This document shows, in pieces, positions 24,890 to 32,401 of a stretch of DNA of 64,000 nt (its first letter is position 1; every line of letters starts with the position of its first letter). The notes under the pieces were generated by a model. It saw only the letters and a list, made by a program, of their open reading frames with translations, searched no databases and was not told the origin of the DNA. The stretch is from Deferribacteraceae bacterium UBA6799 (lineage in GTDB: Bacteria; Chrysiogenota; Deferribacteres; Deferribacterales; Geovibrionaceae): positions 156,972-220,971 of the forward strand of contig DKFJ01000005.1 of NCBI GenBank assembly GCA_002452335.1, given 5' to 3'. The translations under genes were made by a program, and so were the position numbers.

Positions 24890-26223
24890 CCAAAATACCT
24901 TTCTATGAAGGCTGTGCTTATGTCCCCTTTGCTGAAGGCGTGGTGTTCCAGAATCCTCTTATGCAGGGGGATTGTGGTTTTTATTCCTTCCACAACGAAC
25001 TCGTCCAGGGCTCTTTTCATTCTGGCTATCGCCATTTCCCTGTTCTTTCCGAATACTATCAGCTTGGCTATCATGCTGTCATAGTAGGGCAGAACAGTGT
25101 ATCCGTCATAGCATGCGGAATCCACTCTGGTGCCGAAACCTCCGGGGGTGTTGTATCCGGTGATGGTTCCGGGACAGGGGCGGAAAGTCTCTGGGTCTTC
25201 CGCGTTTATCCTGCACTCTATGGCGTGTCCCACTATGCGTATGTCGTCCTGTGTCAGGTTCATGGGTTCGCCGGCGGCGATCCTCAGCTGAAGCTGAAGC
25301 AGGTCTATGTTTGTCATCATCTCCGTAACAGGGTGTTCCACCTGAATACGGGTGTTCATCTCCATAAAATAGAAGTTTTCGTCCTTGTCCACAAGGTATT
25401 CTATCGTTCCGGCGTTTTCATATCCGAGAGACTCAACAGCCTTCACGGATGTTTCGCCCATTATCTTTCTGGTCGCCTCGGAAATGCCTGTGCTGGGCGC
25501 TTCTTCCAGAAGTTTCTGGTGGCGGCGCTGGATAGAGCACTCCCTCTCGTAGAAATGGAGTCCTTTTCCCTTGCCGTCTCCGAACACCTGTATCTCAACG
25601 TGTCTGGGGTCGACTATGAATTTTTCGATATAGACCTCATCAGAGCCGAAAGCGTTAGCTCCCTCTGATCTGGCCATTTCGAAAGCGTTCATGAAGCTCA
25701 TTTCGTTGTGAGCCTCTCTCATCCCTTTTCCGCCGCCGCCGGCAGATGCCTTGATGATAACGGGAAAACCGATCTTCTTGGCTATCTCCAGACCTTCTTT
25801 GGCATTGGCTACAGACCCGTCGGAACCGGGCACCACGGGAACGCCGAATTTCTTCATGGCGTCTTTCGCCGCAGATTTATTACCCATCATGGCTATGTGT
25901 TTGGCGCTGGGTCCGATGAATTTGAACCCGCACTCCTCGCATATCGCCGCGAAATCCTCGTTTTCAGCCAGAAATCCGTATCCGGGGTGGATGGCGTCCA
26001 CATCGGCGATCTCAGCCGCCGCTATGATGCTCTTCACATTCAGATAGCTGGCTCTGGACTGGGCAGGGCCTATGCAGACAGCTTCATCAGCCATGGCAAC
26101 GTGCAGACTGTCTCTGTCCACATCTGAGTAAACCGCCACGGTCTTAACATTAAGCTCTTTGCAGGCTCTAATTATTCTAAGGGCGATCTCGCCCCTGTTG
26201 GCTATCAGTACCTTATTGAACAT
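24886..26223 (-). CDS. accC: Acetyl-CoA carboxylase, biotin carboxylase subunit
   Basis: AccC carboxylates the biotin of AccB using ATP and bicarbonate. Markers are the N-terminal KVLIANRGEIALRIIRA, the glycine-rich ATP loop ASAGGGGKGMRE, the ERECSIQRRHQKLLEEAPS motif and MEMNTRIQVEHPVTEM. Length 445 residues is standard. The pair accB-accC is arranged as usual with nine bases between. The carboxyltransferase genes accA and accD are not in the window. Confidence 0.97.
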   Translation of the reverse strand: MFNKVLIANRGEIALRIIRACKELNVKTVAVYSDVDRDSLHVAMADEAVCIGPAQSRASYLNVKSIIAAAEIADVDAIHPGYGFLAENEDFAAICEECGFKFIGPSAKHIAMMGNKSAAKDAMKKFGVPVVPGSDGSVANAKEGLEIAKKIGFPVIIKASAGGGGKGMREAHNEMSFMNAFEMARSEGANAFGSDEVYIEKFIVDPRHVEIQVFGDGKGKGLHFYERECSIQRRHQKLLEEAPSTGISEATRKIMGETSVKAVESLGYENAGTIEYLVDKDENFYFMEMNTRIQVEHPVTEMMTNIDLLQLQLRIAAGEPMNLTQDDIRIVGHAIECRINAEDPETFRPCPGTITGYNTPGGFGTRVDSACYDGYTVLPYYDSMIAKLIVFGKNREMAIARMKRALDEFVVEGIKTTIPLHKRILEHHAFSKGDISTAFIERYFG

Positions 26224-26232
26224 GGGTCCCCC

Positions 26233-26703
26233 TTAGATGGGTTCAACTACAAAGATAGTTTCGCCGAACTCCACGGGCTTTCCGTTCATGGCAACTCTTT
26301 TCTTTATAACGCAATCGAACTCGGCCTCGATCTCATTCATTATCTTCATAGCTTCCACTATGCAGAGAGTCTGTCCGGCTCTCACTGTGTCGCCCTCGGC
26401 AACAAACGCCGCGGCGCCGGGTGACGGAGCCTCATAGAATGTCCCCACGATGGGTGATTTGACTTCTGTGCCGGAAACAGACGGAGCGGCTGACACTGTC
26501 ACTGCTTCGGCATGTCCTGCGGGAGCGGGCGCCTGCATCATAGCGGGAGCGTACTGCATCTGAGGCGCTGCCTGCTGTGTGTAGATAGGCACATCCCCGT
26601 TTTTTGATATATAAAGGCTTTCGCTGTCGTTTTCGTACTGAAATTCTTTAATGTCTGATTTTTCGATAAATTTAATAAGCTCTTTAATCTCTTTGATGTC
26701 CAT
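26233..26703 (-). CDS. accB: Acetyl-CoA carboxylase biotin carboxyl carrier protein
   Basis: The 156-residue protein has an N-terminal helical part, a flexible Ala/Pro/Gln-rich linker at about 40-75, and a C-terminal biotinyl domain with the biotin-attachment motif EAMKIMNEIE. Biotin is carried on that Lys. GGAGGG precedes the ATG. It lies between efp and accC, an order seen in many bacteria. Confidence 0.96.
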   Translation of the reverse strand: MDIKEIKELIKFIEKSDIKEFQYENDSESLYISKNGDVPIYTQQAAPQMQYAPAMMQAPAPAGHAEAVTVSAAPSVSGTEVKSPIVGTFYEAPSPGAAAFVAEGDTVRAGQTLCIVEAMKIMNEIEAEFDCVIKKRVAMNGKPVEFGETIFVVEPI

Positions 26704-26716
26704 TTTCCACCCTCCT

Positions 26717-27292
26717 TTATTTGGCGGTTCTGACTCTTTCTATATAGGTCTGCTCTCTTGTGTCTATTTTGAGCACATCGCCTATGTTGATGAAAAGAGG
26801 AACGTTCACTGTGCCCCCTGTGGATATTGTGGCGGGTTTGCTGCCGCCGCTAACTGTGTCGCCTTTCAGACCGGGGTCTGTGGCTGTCACTTCGAGCTCC
26901 ACGAAATTGGGCAGGTCTATGCCTATGGGCTGACCGTTAAAAACCTGCACGTTCACATTAATATTTTCGGGCATGAACAGGTAAGAATCGCCCACACCGT
27001 CTGACGCTATCTCTATCTGCTCATAGCTCTCTGTATCCATGAAATAAAACTTCTCTCCGTCACTGTAGAGATACTGCATCTGCTTCTCTTCGAAATCAGG
27101 CTGTTTGATCTTTTCGTCTGATTTGAAGGTTCTTTCGATAACGGCTCCGGTACGCAGGCTCTTTACTTTTGTCCTGACTGTAGCTCCGCCTCTTCCACAT
27201 TTAATATGTAGATACTCGACGACAGCATAAGGTTCGCCGTCAAGTTCAATTTTTGCTCCTCTTTTAAACTGGTTGGGAGTAATCACGCTCAT
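26717..27292 (-). CDS. efp: Elongation factor P, with Arg at the modified-loop tip
   Basis: EF-P relieves ribosome stalling at proline runs. The three-domain, 191-residue protein begins MSVITPNQFKRGAKIELDGEPY and has the family signature near the C-terminus (SGGSKPATISTGGTVNVPLF). The ATG at 27292 is chosen because GAGGTG lies eight bases before it; a TTG two codons upstream is less likely. The loop that reaches the tRNA reads IKCGRGGA, so the tip residue (R34) is Arg and the preceding Pro of the usual KPGK is Cys. No modification enzyme (EpmA, EarP) is seen nearby. Confidence 0.95.
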   Translation of the reverse strand: MSVITPNQFKRGAKIELDGEPYAVVEYLHIKCGRGGATVRTKVKSLRTGAVIERTFKSDEKIKQPDFEEKQMQYLYSDGEKFYFMDTESYEQIEIASDGVGDSYLFMPENINVNVQVFNGQPIGIDLPNFVELEVTATDPGLKGDTVSGGSKPATISTGGTVNVPLFINIGDVLKIDTREQTYIERVRTAK

Positions 27293-27304
27293 AAACAAAA
27301 CACC

Positions 27305-28360
27305 TCATTTACTTTTGTATACATATTCATCGAAGACCGCCGCCAGATTCTCACAACCGTAATCTGTCACAGCGACCGTATCTTCCAGTCTGACGCCCAG
27401 CTCTCCGGGCAGATATATACCCGGCTCGATGGTTACCACCATCCCGGGTTCCAGCACAGTCATATCTCTGGAATTCAGCGTGGGTTTTTCGTGCACGTCA
27501 ATGCCCACACCGTGTCCGAGACTGTGGTTAAAATATTTTCCGTATCCCTTCGACTCTATATAGTCTCTGGCGATCTTGTCTATATCGCTGCACACAGCGC
27601 CGGGACGCACCGCGTCTGACGCTTTTTTCAGAGCGGAATAGACTATATCCGCTATCTCTTCAGCGAGCCTGTTCTCTCCGGCAATTACCAGCCTGGTAAC
27701 ATCGCTGCAATAGCTCAGCCTGCACCCGTAGTCCAGCACCACAGCATCGTTCTTCTCGACAATCTTGCGGCTGGCTGCTCCATGCGGCATGGCTCCTCTG
27801 TATCCGGAAGCCGTGATTGTCTCGAATGACGGGGTTTTAGCGCCCGCCAGTTTCATCTGTTTTTCCAGCTCAGCCGCCCAGAAGTCCTCTGTGACTCCGG
27901 AGACGAAACAGGGAAAAGCGTTGACAAATCCGGTGTGCGCCGCTCTGTACATATCCCGGATCAGAGCCAGTTCGCCCTCATCCTTTACCATGCGCAGGGC
28001 GCTTATCATATTATTTTTGTCCACGCCTGTTTTTTCGGCGAGGTCTTTTATCATCTCATATTCGTAAAGACCGCAGGAGTAAGTCACCGTGATGTCTTTA
28101 TATTTTAAGGCGCATGCCTGAAGAGATTCCTGATAGTTCTTCACTATTTCGGCATCTATTCCTCCGGTCAGCTCCTCTTTCACCTGCTCCTCATATCTGC
28201 CGTCAGTCAGAAAGAGAGCCTCCTGATCGGTGATAAACAGAAAAGCGGTGCTTCCGGTGAACCCCGTCAGATAATATATATCGGACATAGAGGTGACGAA
28301 AAGACACCCTACTCCGTTCTGTCGCATCAGCCCCCGCAGTTTCAGGACGCGTGAGTTCAA
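27305..28360 (-). CDS. M24-family Xaa-Pro aminopeptidase
   Basis: The C-terminal pita-bread domain has the metal ligands in order: VVLDYGCRLSYCSDVTR (two Asp), HSLGHGVGIDVHE (His), TIEPGIYLPGELGVRLED (two Glu). The N-terminal creatinase-like domain carries IYYLTGFTGSTAFLFIT. The enzyme removes N-terminal residues before proline or splits dipeptides with proline. The start is a TTG that overlaps the aroQ stop as TTGA, with AGGA seven bases before it. A gene of this family beside efp is common. Confidence 0.92.
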   Translation of the reverse strand: MNSRVLKLRGLMRQNGVGCLFVTSMSDIYYLTGFTGSTAFLFITDQEALFLTDGRYEEQVKEELTGGIDAEIVKNYQESLQACALKYKDITVTYSCGLYEYEMIKDLAEKTGVDKNNMISALRMVKDEGELALIRDMYRAAHTGFVNAFPCFVSGVTEDFWAAELEKQMKLAGAKTPSFETITASGYRGAMPHGAASRKIVEKNDAVVLDYGCRLSYCSDVTRLVIAGENRLAEEIADIVYSALKKASDAVRPGAVCSDIDKIARDYIESKGYGKYFNHSLGHGVGIDVHEKPTLNSRDMTVLEPGMVVTIEPGIYLPGELGVRLEDTVAVTDYGCENLAAVFDEYVYKSK

Positions 28361-28779
28361 GCAGATTTCCTCATGAAAAATTCCAGAGCGAGAAGGTATG
28401 AGTCAGCGCCGAATCCGGCGATAACGCCTTTCGCTATGTCCGACAGGTAGGAATGATGTCTGAAATCCTCTCTGGCATATACATTGGACAGATGCACTTC
28501 CACGAACTCCACAGAAGCGGCCAGCAGACTGTCTCTGATGGCGATGCTGGTGTGCGTGTAGGCTCCGGCGTTAAGAATTATCCCGTCGGCATCGGTTCTA
28601 TGTATCATGTCGACTATGTCTCCCTCGTGGTTGGACTGAAAAAACTCCAGATCGCATCTGCCGTCCGCTTTAGCGGTCAGCATATTGTTGATGCTGTCGA
28701 GGTTCATATCTCCGTAAATACTCTTTTCCCTTCTCCCAAGCATGTTGAGGTTGGGACCGTTGATAACAAGGATTTTCAC
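28357..28779 (-). CDS. aroQ: Type II 3-dehydroquinate dehydratase
   Basis: This step of the shikimate pathway converts 3-dehydroquinate to 3-dehydroshikimate. The 140-residue protein opens KILVINGPNLNMLGRRE, with the catalytic Tyr in SIYGDMNL, and has GIILNAGAYTHTSIAIRD and VEVHLSNVYAREDFRHHS. The GTG at 28779 is preferred because GGAG lies nine bases upstream and the product then starts at the conserved position. An ATG five codons upstream lacks a ribosome site. A promoter with a perfect TATAAT precedes it. Confidence 0.94.
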   Translation of the reverse strand: MKILVINGPNLNMLGRREKSIYGDMNLDSINNMLTAKADGRCDLEFFQSNHEGDIVDMIHRTDADGIILNAGAYTHTSIAIRDSLLAASVEFVEVHLSNVYAREDFRHHSYLSDIAKGVIAGFGADSYLLALEFFMRKSA

Positions 28780-28811
28780 TTCTAAGCTCTCCATTTAAGT
28801 TAACTTGTGCA

Positions 28812-28840
28812 ATTATAACCGAAAAATTGCTTTAATCCAG
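28812..28840 (-). promoter_or_regulatory. Promoter of the aroQ-efp-accBC operon
   Basis: On the minus strand a perfect TATAAT lies 32 bases before the GTG start. The box 17 bases upstream (CTGGAT) is a weak -35. An AATTGCT/AGCAATT dyad overlaps this region and may be an operator or only chance AT-rich symmetry. Confidence 0.45.
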
Positions 28841-28870
28841 CAATTTGAGCACAATCAGGGTGTAATAAAT

Positions 28871-30700
28871 TTATTTGGAGTTATTTTTTATAATCTCCAA
28901 TAGGTTTTCAAGCCTGTTCACCTGTTCATACGTTGCGTTATCCAGCCCTTCGGGATATCTGCTTTTCACATCCGACAGGCTGTCATCTGCCTCAGTGCTC
29001 ACACATTCATATATTTTACCCTCTTTTGCCTTCTCTTCCAGTTCTTCCATGGCAAAGAGGATGGCCAGTTCCTCATTCAGTTTATCTTCTTTTGTCAGCT
29101 CTTCTTTGGTGTCAGAAATTATCTTTTCGTCCTCTTCGGACATCATATATGGTTCATCCGGCTCAGACACAGCTTCCGCCACCGCTTCTTCCTCTGCGTC
29201 AGGCATCTGCGCCAGCTCTTCCTTCAGCTCTTCCGCGTCCTGCTTCAGGTCATCCACGTCAGGCTCATAAGCCGCCACATCCAGCACCAGCGGCTGTTCA
29301 TGGATATCCGGGATCACTATCTCTCCGGCGGTCACAGCATCATCTTCCGGCAGTTCTTCAGCCAACAGCGCCTCTTCTTCAGGCAGTTCGATTTCCGGTT
29401 CTTCCGGCTCAGGTTCTTCCGGTTCAGGCTCTGCCGTATCATCTGCCTTAATCTCTTCAGGAATATCTATCTCTTCAACAGTGTCCGGCTCGGAATCCGT
29501 ATCCGTTCCGGATATCTCGGATATCTCGGACATCTCAAGTATCTCCGGTATCTCCGGTATCTCCGGTATCTCGCCTGTCTCGGCTTCCGCCAGTTCCGGC
29601 ATATCCGTGGATTCCTCCGGCAGCTCAATATCAACGCCGCTGATCTCTTCCGGCATTTCCACAACAATATCTTCAACTATATCTTCCGGTACTGACTCAG
29701 AAATGATCTCCGGCATATCTTCCGGCACAGAATCTTCTATCGGCATCTCCTCCGGTTCTGCTTCCTCGGAGGGTGCGTCTTCAGATACAGGCTCTTCGGC
29801 AGGTACATCAACGGATATCACTTCTTCGGATGCTGTTTCCTCTGAAACGTCTGTTTCAGACTCCGGCACGTCCAGCCCAAGGTCAGCGCTCAGCTCTGCC
29901 GCCATGTCGCTGATATCCTCAGCGGGCAGATCCTCCTCCGCTTCCTCCTGCATATTCTCCTGCGGTATCTCCACTATACTTTCAGTGGGTACTATATCGT
30001 CATCGAGACTGGCGAGCATCTCTTCTTCCAGCTCATCCACCAGCTCATCAGAAATCTCTTCATCCACAAAGCCTTCCAGAGAAGGTTCTTCCTCCGTGCC
30101 GATAATCTCGTCCACGGTCTGCTTCACCTCGTCCTCTGTAACCTGTGAAACCTTTTCATCCGTTTCGCCTATCTCCTGACGAACCTCATCCGCCAGCTCC
30201 TGACCCAGAGTCTCCAGAAGCTCTTCGTCCTCTTCCCCTATGGGTCTGTCGTCGTACAGATCCTCGCCTTCCAGCCCGGCTTCGCTGATAAGCTCCTCTA
30301 TCAGGTTCTTGAGCTGAGTATCCTCCGGAGCGATACTATAGGCGTTCTTATAGCAGATCACCGCCTTCTTCAGCTCTGATTCAGATCTGTAGATATTTCC
30401 GAGAAGTTTTTCCGCCAGATAGTTGGAGGTGTCCAGAACACGCATCTCCGTCAGAAGCCCCTTCGCCTCTTCCGTGCGCCCCAGACCCATATACGCCTGC
30501 GCCAGCATGGTCTTAGCCATCCCCATATCCGGATTAGCGTCCAGACCGGATAAAAGGACATTAACAGCCTCATCATATTGTGACAGGTTGATATAAGCGG
30601 ATGCTAGAGGCAGGAACAGCATTGAGCCCTTGTCCTTCTCCAGCTTTTCAGAAAAATATTCGATGTCGCCAAGATATCTGGCTCTAATCTTCTCGTCCAT
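28871..30700 (-). CDS. TPR protein with a very long acidic low-complexity region
   Basis: Residues 1-150 hold four or five tetratricopeptide repeats (AYINLSQYDEAVNVLLSGLDANPD and similar). Residues from about 150 to 570 are extremely rich in Glu, Asp, Pro, Ser and Ile, with runs of short repeats such as EIPEIPEIPEI and EPEEPEPEEPE. A short more ordinary C-terminal end follows. No signal peptide is visible, so it is probably cytoplasmic. I prefer the ATG at 30700 because the upstream TTG at 30736 has no ribosome site, although the ATG also has only a distant AAGG. The function is unknown. It lies downstream of aroB. Confidence 0.75.
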   Translation of the reverse strand: MDEKIRARYLGDIEYFSEKLEKDKGSMLFLPLASAYINLSQYDEAVNVLLSGLDANPDMGMAKTMLAQAYMGLGRTEEAKGLLTEMRVLDTSNYLAEKLLGNIYRSESELKKAVICYKNAYSIAPEDTQLKNLIEELISEAGLEGEDLYDDRPIGEEDEELLETLGQELADEVRQEIGETDEKVSQVTEDEVKQTVDEIIGTEEEPSLEGFVDEEISDELVDELEEEMLASLDDDIVPTESIVEIPQENMQEEAEEDLPAEDISDMAAELSADLGLDVPESETDVSEETASEEVISVDVPAEEPVSEDAPSEEAEPEEMPIEDSVPEDMPEIISESVPEDIVEDIVVEMPEEISGVDIELPEESTDMPELAEAETGEIPEIPEIPEILEMSEISEISGTDTDSEPDTVEEIDIPEEIKADDTAEPEPEEPEPEEPEIELPEEEALLAEELPEDDAVTAGEIVIPDIHEQPLVLDVAAYEPDVDDLKQDAEELKEELAQMPDAEEEAVAEAVSEPDEPYMMSEEDEKIISDTKEELTKEDKLNEELAILFAMEELEEKAKEGKIYECVSTEADDSLSDVKSRYPEGLDNATYEQVNRLENLLEIIKNNSK

Positions 30701-30776
30701 ATAGCGATATGTTACCTTGAAATCAAAAAAAGTCAAAGGATAAGAAGCTGATATGAGCTAAGAGACTGTACCTAAA

Positions 30777-31826
30777 TCAGATTTGAGAATAGTAGTCCCT
30801 TATCTTTTCGATAGAGATATTTTTAACCAGCTTTCCTGTGCCTGTGGAAGGAGATATAGCCAATGTAAGACCTTTTTTATCAGCCTTTTTATCCGCTGTC
30901 ATAGCGTGGAAAAAAACTTCTCTGTCTCTGATCTCGTATGTGATGGGAAAACCGTATGCTGTCAGCACTCTCTTCACATCGTTCAGGGTCTTTTCATCCG
31001 CCAGCTTGTTTTTATAGGCGAACTCAGTCTCCTGATACATTCCCACAGCCACGGCGAACCCGTGTTTTACCTCGTGATGAGAATCGGTCTCTATGGCGTG
31101 GGCAAACGTATGCCCGAAATTCAGCAGGGCACGCTCGCCTGTCTCTTTTTCGTCCTTTTTCACCACGTCCGCCTTCATCCGGCAGCAGCAGGTGACCACA
31201 TAGTCCAGCGTTTCCGTGTCTCTGTTCAGCAGTTTATCTTTATTTTCGTAGAGATATTCCAGAAATTCGGCGTCATATACCACGCCGTATTTTATGACCT
31301 CCGCCATGCCGTTCAGATATTCGTCGTCCGGCAGAGTCTTCAGAAAATCCATATCTATAAGAACCTGTTTGGGCTGGCTGAAAGCTCCCACATTGTTCTT
31401 GGCGCCTTTGAAGTTAATACCTGTTTTTCCGCCCACGCTGGAATCCACCATGGAAAGAAGAGTTGTCGGCACCTGAACAAAAGCGATACCCCGCATATAT
31501 GTCGCCGCGGCGAAACCGCCCACGTCGCCGGTTATCCCGCCGCCCACAAGTATCAGCTTGCCGTCACGTCTGGCTCCGCAGCGAAAAAGAAAGCCGAGCA
31601 CGGATACCACGGATTCGTAGGTCTTGTTGTGTTCGTCTGCCTTGAACCTGTGCACACGGTCATCGGGAAAGAGGCTTTCGTACAGGTTGAACACCTTGTC
31701 GTCCACCATATAAAAGCAGTCCTCGCCTATGTACACGGCGAGAGAGTCTCTTATAAATCCGCTTCCGATTGTGATTTCATAGGAGTAGTCGACCTGCTTC
31801 TTAAGATCAACGAATACCTTACCCAT
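30777..31826 (-). CDS. aroB: 3-dehydroquinate synthase
   Basis: AroB closes DAHP to 3-dehydroquinate with NAD+ and a metal ion. Signature segments are VGGGITGDVGGFAAATYMRG, TTLLSMVDSSVGGKTGIN, GMAEVIKYGV (Glu and Lys), and the metal-site histidines in LLNFGHTFAHAIE and HGFAVAVGM. The length of 349 residues is normal. It follows aroK by 24 bases, a common shikimate-pathway pair; aroQ is in the neighbouring operon. Confidence 0.96.
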   Translation of the reverse strand: MGKVFVDLKKQVDYSYEITIGSGFIRDSLAVYIGEDCFYMVDDKVFNLYESLFPDDRVHRFKADEHNKTYESVVSVLGFLFRCGARRDGKLILVGGGITGDVGGFAAATYMRGIAFVQVPTTLLSMVDSSVGGKTGINFKGAKNNVGAFSQPKQVLIDMDFLKTLPDDEYLNGMAEVIKYGVVYDAEFLEYLYENKDKLLNRDTETLDYVVTCCCRMKADVVKKDEKETGERALLNFGHTFAHAIETDSHHEVKHGFAVAVGMYQETEFAYKNKLADEKTLNDVKRVLTAYGFPITYEIRDREVFFHAMTADKKADKKGLTLAISPSTGTGKLVKNISIEKIRDYYSQI

Positions 31827-31850
31827 TAAGATGACGCTCCAGAATACAAA

Positions 31851-32372
31851 TTAAGAGAGTCTGCCCTCACTCTTAAGTATAGAGATGATCTGATCGGCAG
31901 CTTCTCTAGCTGTTATATCGGACGTCTCGATGATATGATGAGCATTAATATAAAAAGCGGCTCTTTCGAAAAGAAGTCTCTTGATCTCGTCCAGAGGATT
32001 TTCAACCTCCAGAAGCGGTCTGCATGTGTTGTCCTGTGTCAGTCTCTCATGGATGGTGTGAGCGTCCGCTATAAGCGTAAAAACCGCTCCGGACTGCTTC
32101 ATCAGCTCCAGATTGCCTCTGGTGACAACTATCCCGCCTCCGGTGGAGACTATCATGCCCTTCTCTTCTGTGATCTCTTTTAAGACCTCGGTCTCCAGCT
32201 TGCGGAAATCCTCTTCGGAAGATTCCTCGAAAATATCCAGAATAGTTTTCCCTGTTTTATCTTCTACCATTTTATCGGTATCTACAAATTTCAGTCCGAG
32301 ATCATGGGCGATCATTTTGCCCACTGTGCTTTTTCCGGTCCCCATGAACCCGATCAGATAAATGTTTTCCAT
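31851..32372 (-). CDS. aroK: Shikimate kinase
   Basis: This 173-residue P-loop kinase phosphorylates shikimate. Residues 8-16 are the Walker A motif GFMGTGKST. FVDTDKMVEDKTGK carries the substrate Asp. The FRKLE and STGGGIVVTRGN motifs bind shikimate, and the lid is near TQDNTCRPLL. AGGAAG precedes the ATG. It is in one transcription unit with aroB and the penicillin-binding protein gene. Confidence 0.95.
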   Translation of the reverse strand: MENIYLIGFMGTGKSTVGKMIAHDLGLKFVDTDKMVEDKTGKTILDIFEESSEEDFRKLETEVLKEITEEKGMIVSTGGGIVVTRGNLELMKQSGAVFTLIADAHTIHERLTQDNTCRPLLEVENPLDEIKRLLFERAAFYINAHHIIETSDITAREAADQIISILKSEGRLS

Positions 32373-32401
32373 AACTTCCTGTCCTTTTCCGCTTCAGAAT
32401 T

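Noticed and set aside
29481..30179. A 232-residue Ser-rich plus-strand frame
   Set aside because: It is the mirror of the Glu/Pro repeat region of the acidic TPR protein; the composition explains the open frame, and no ribosome site is present.
30783..31829. A 348-residue plus-strand frame
   Set aside because: It is an exact shadow of aroB on the other strand with no family resemblance.
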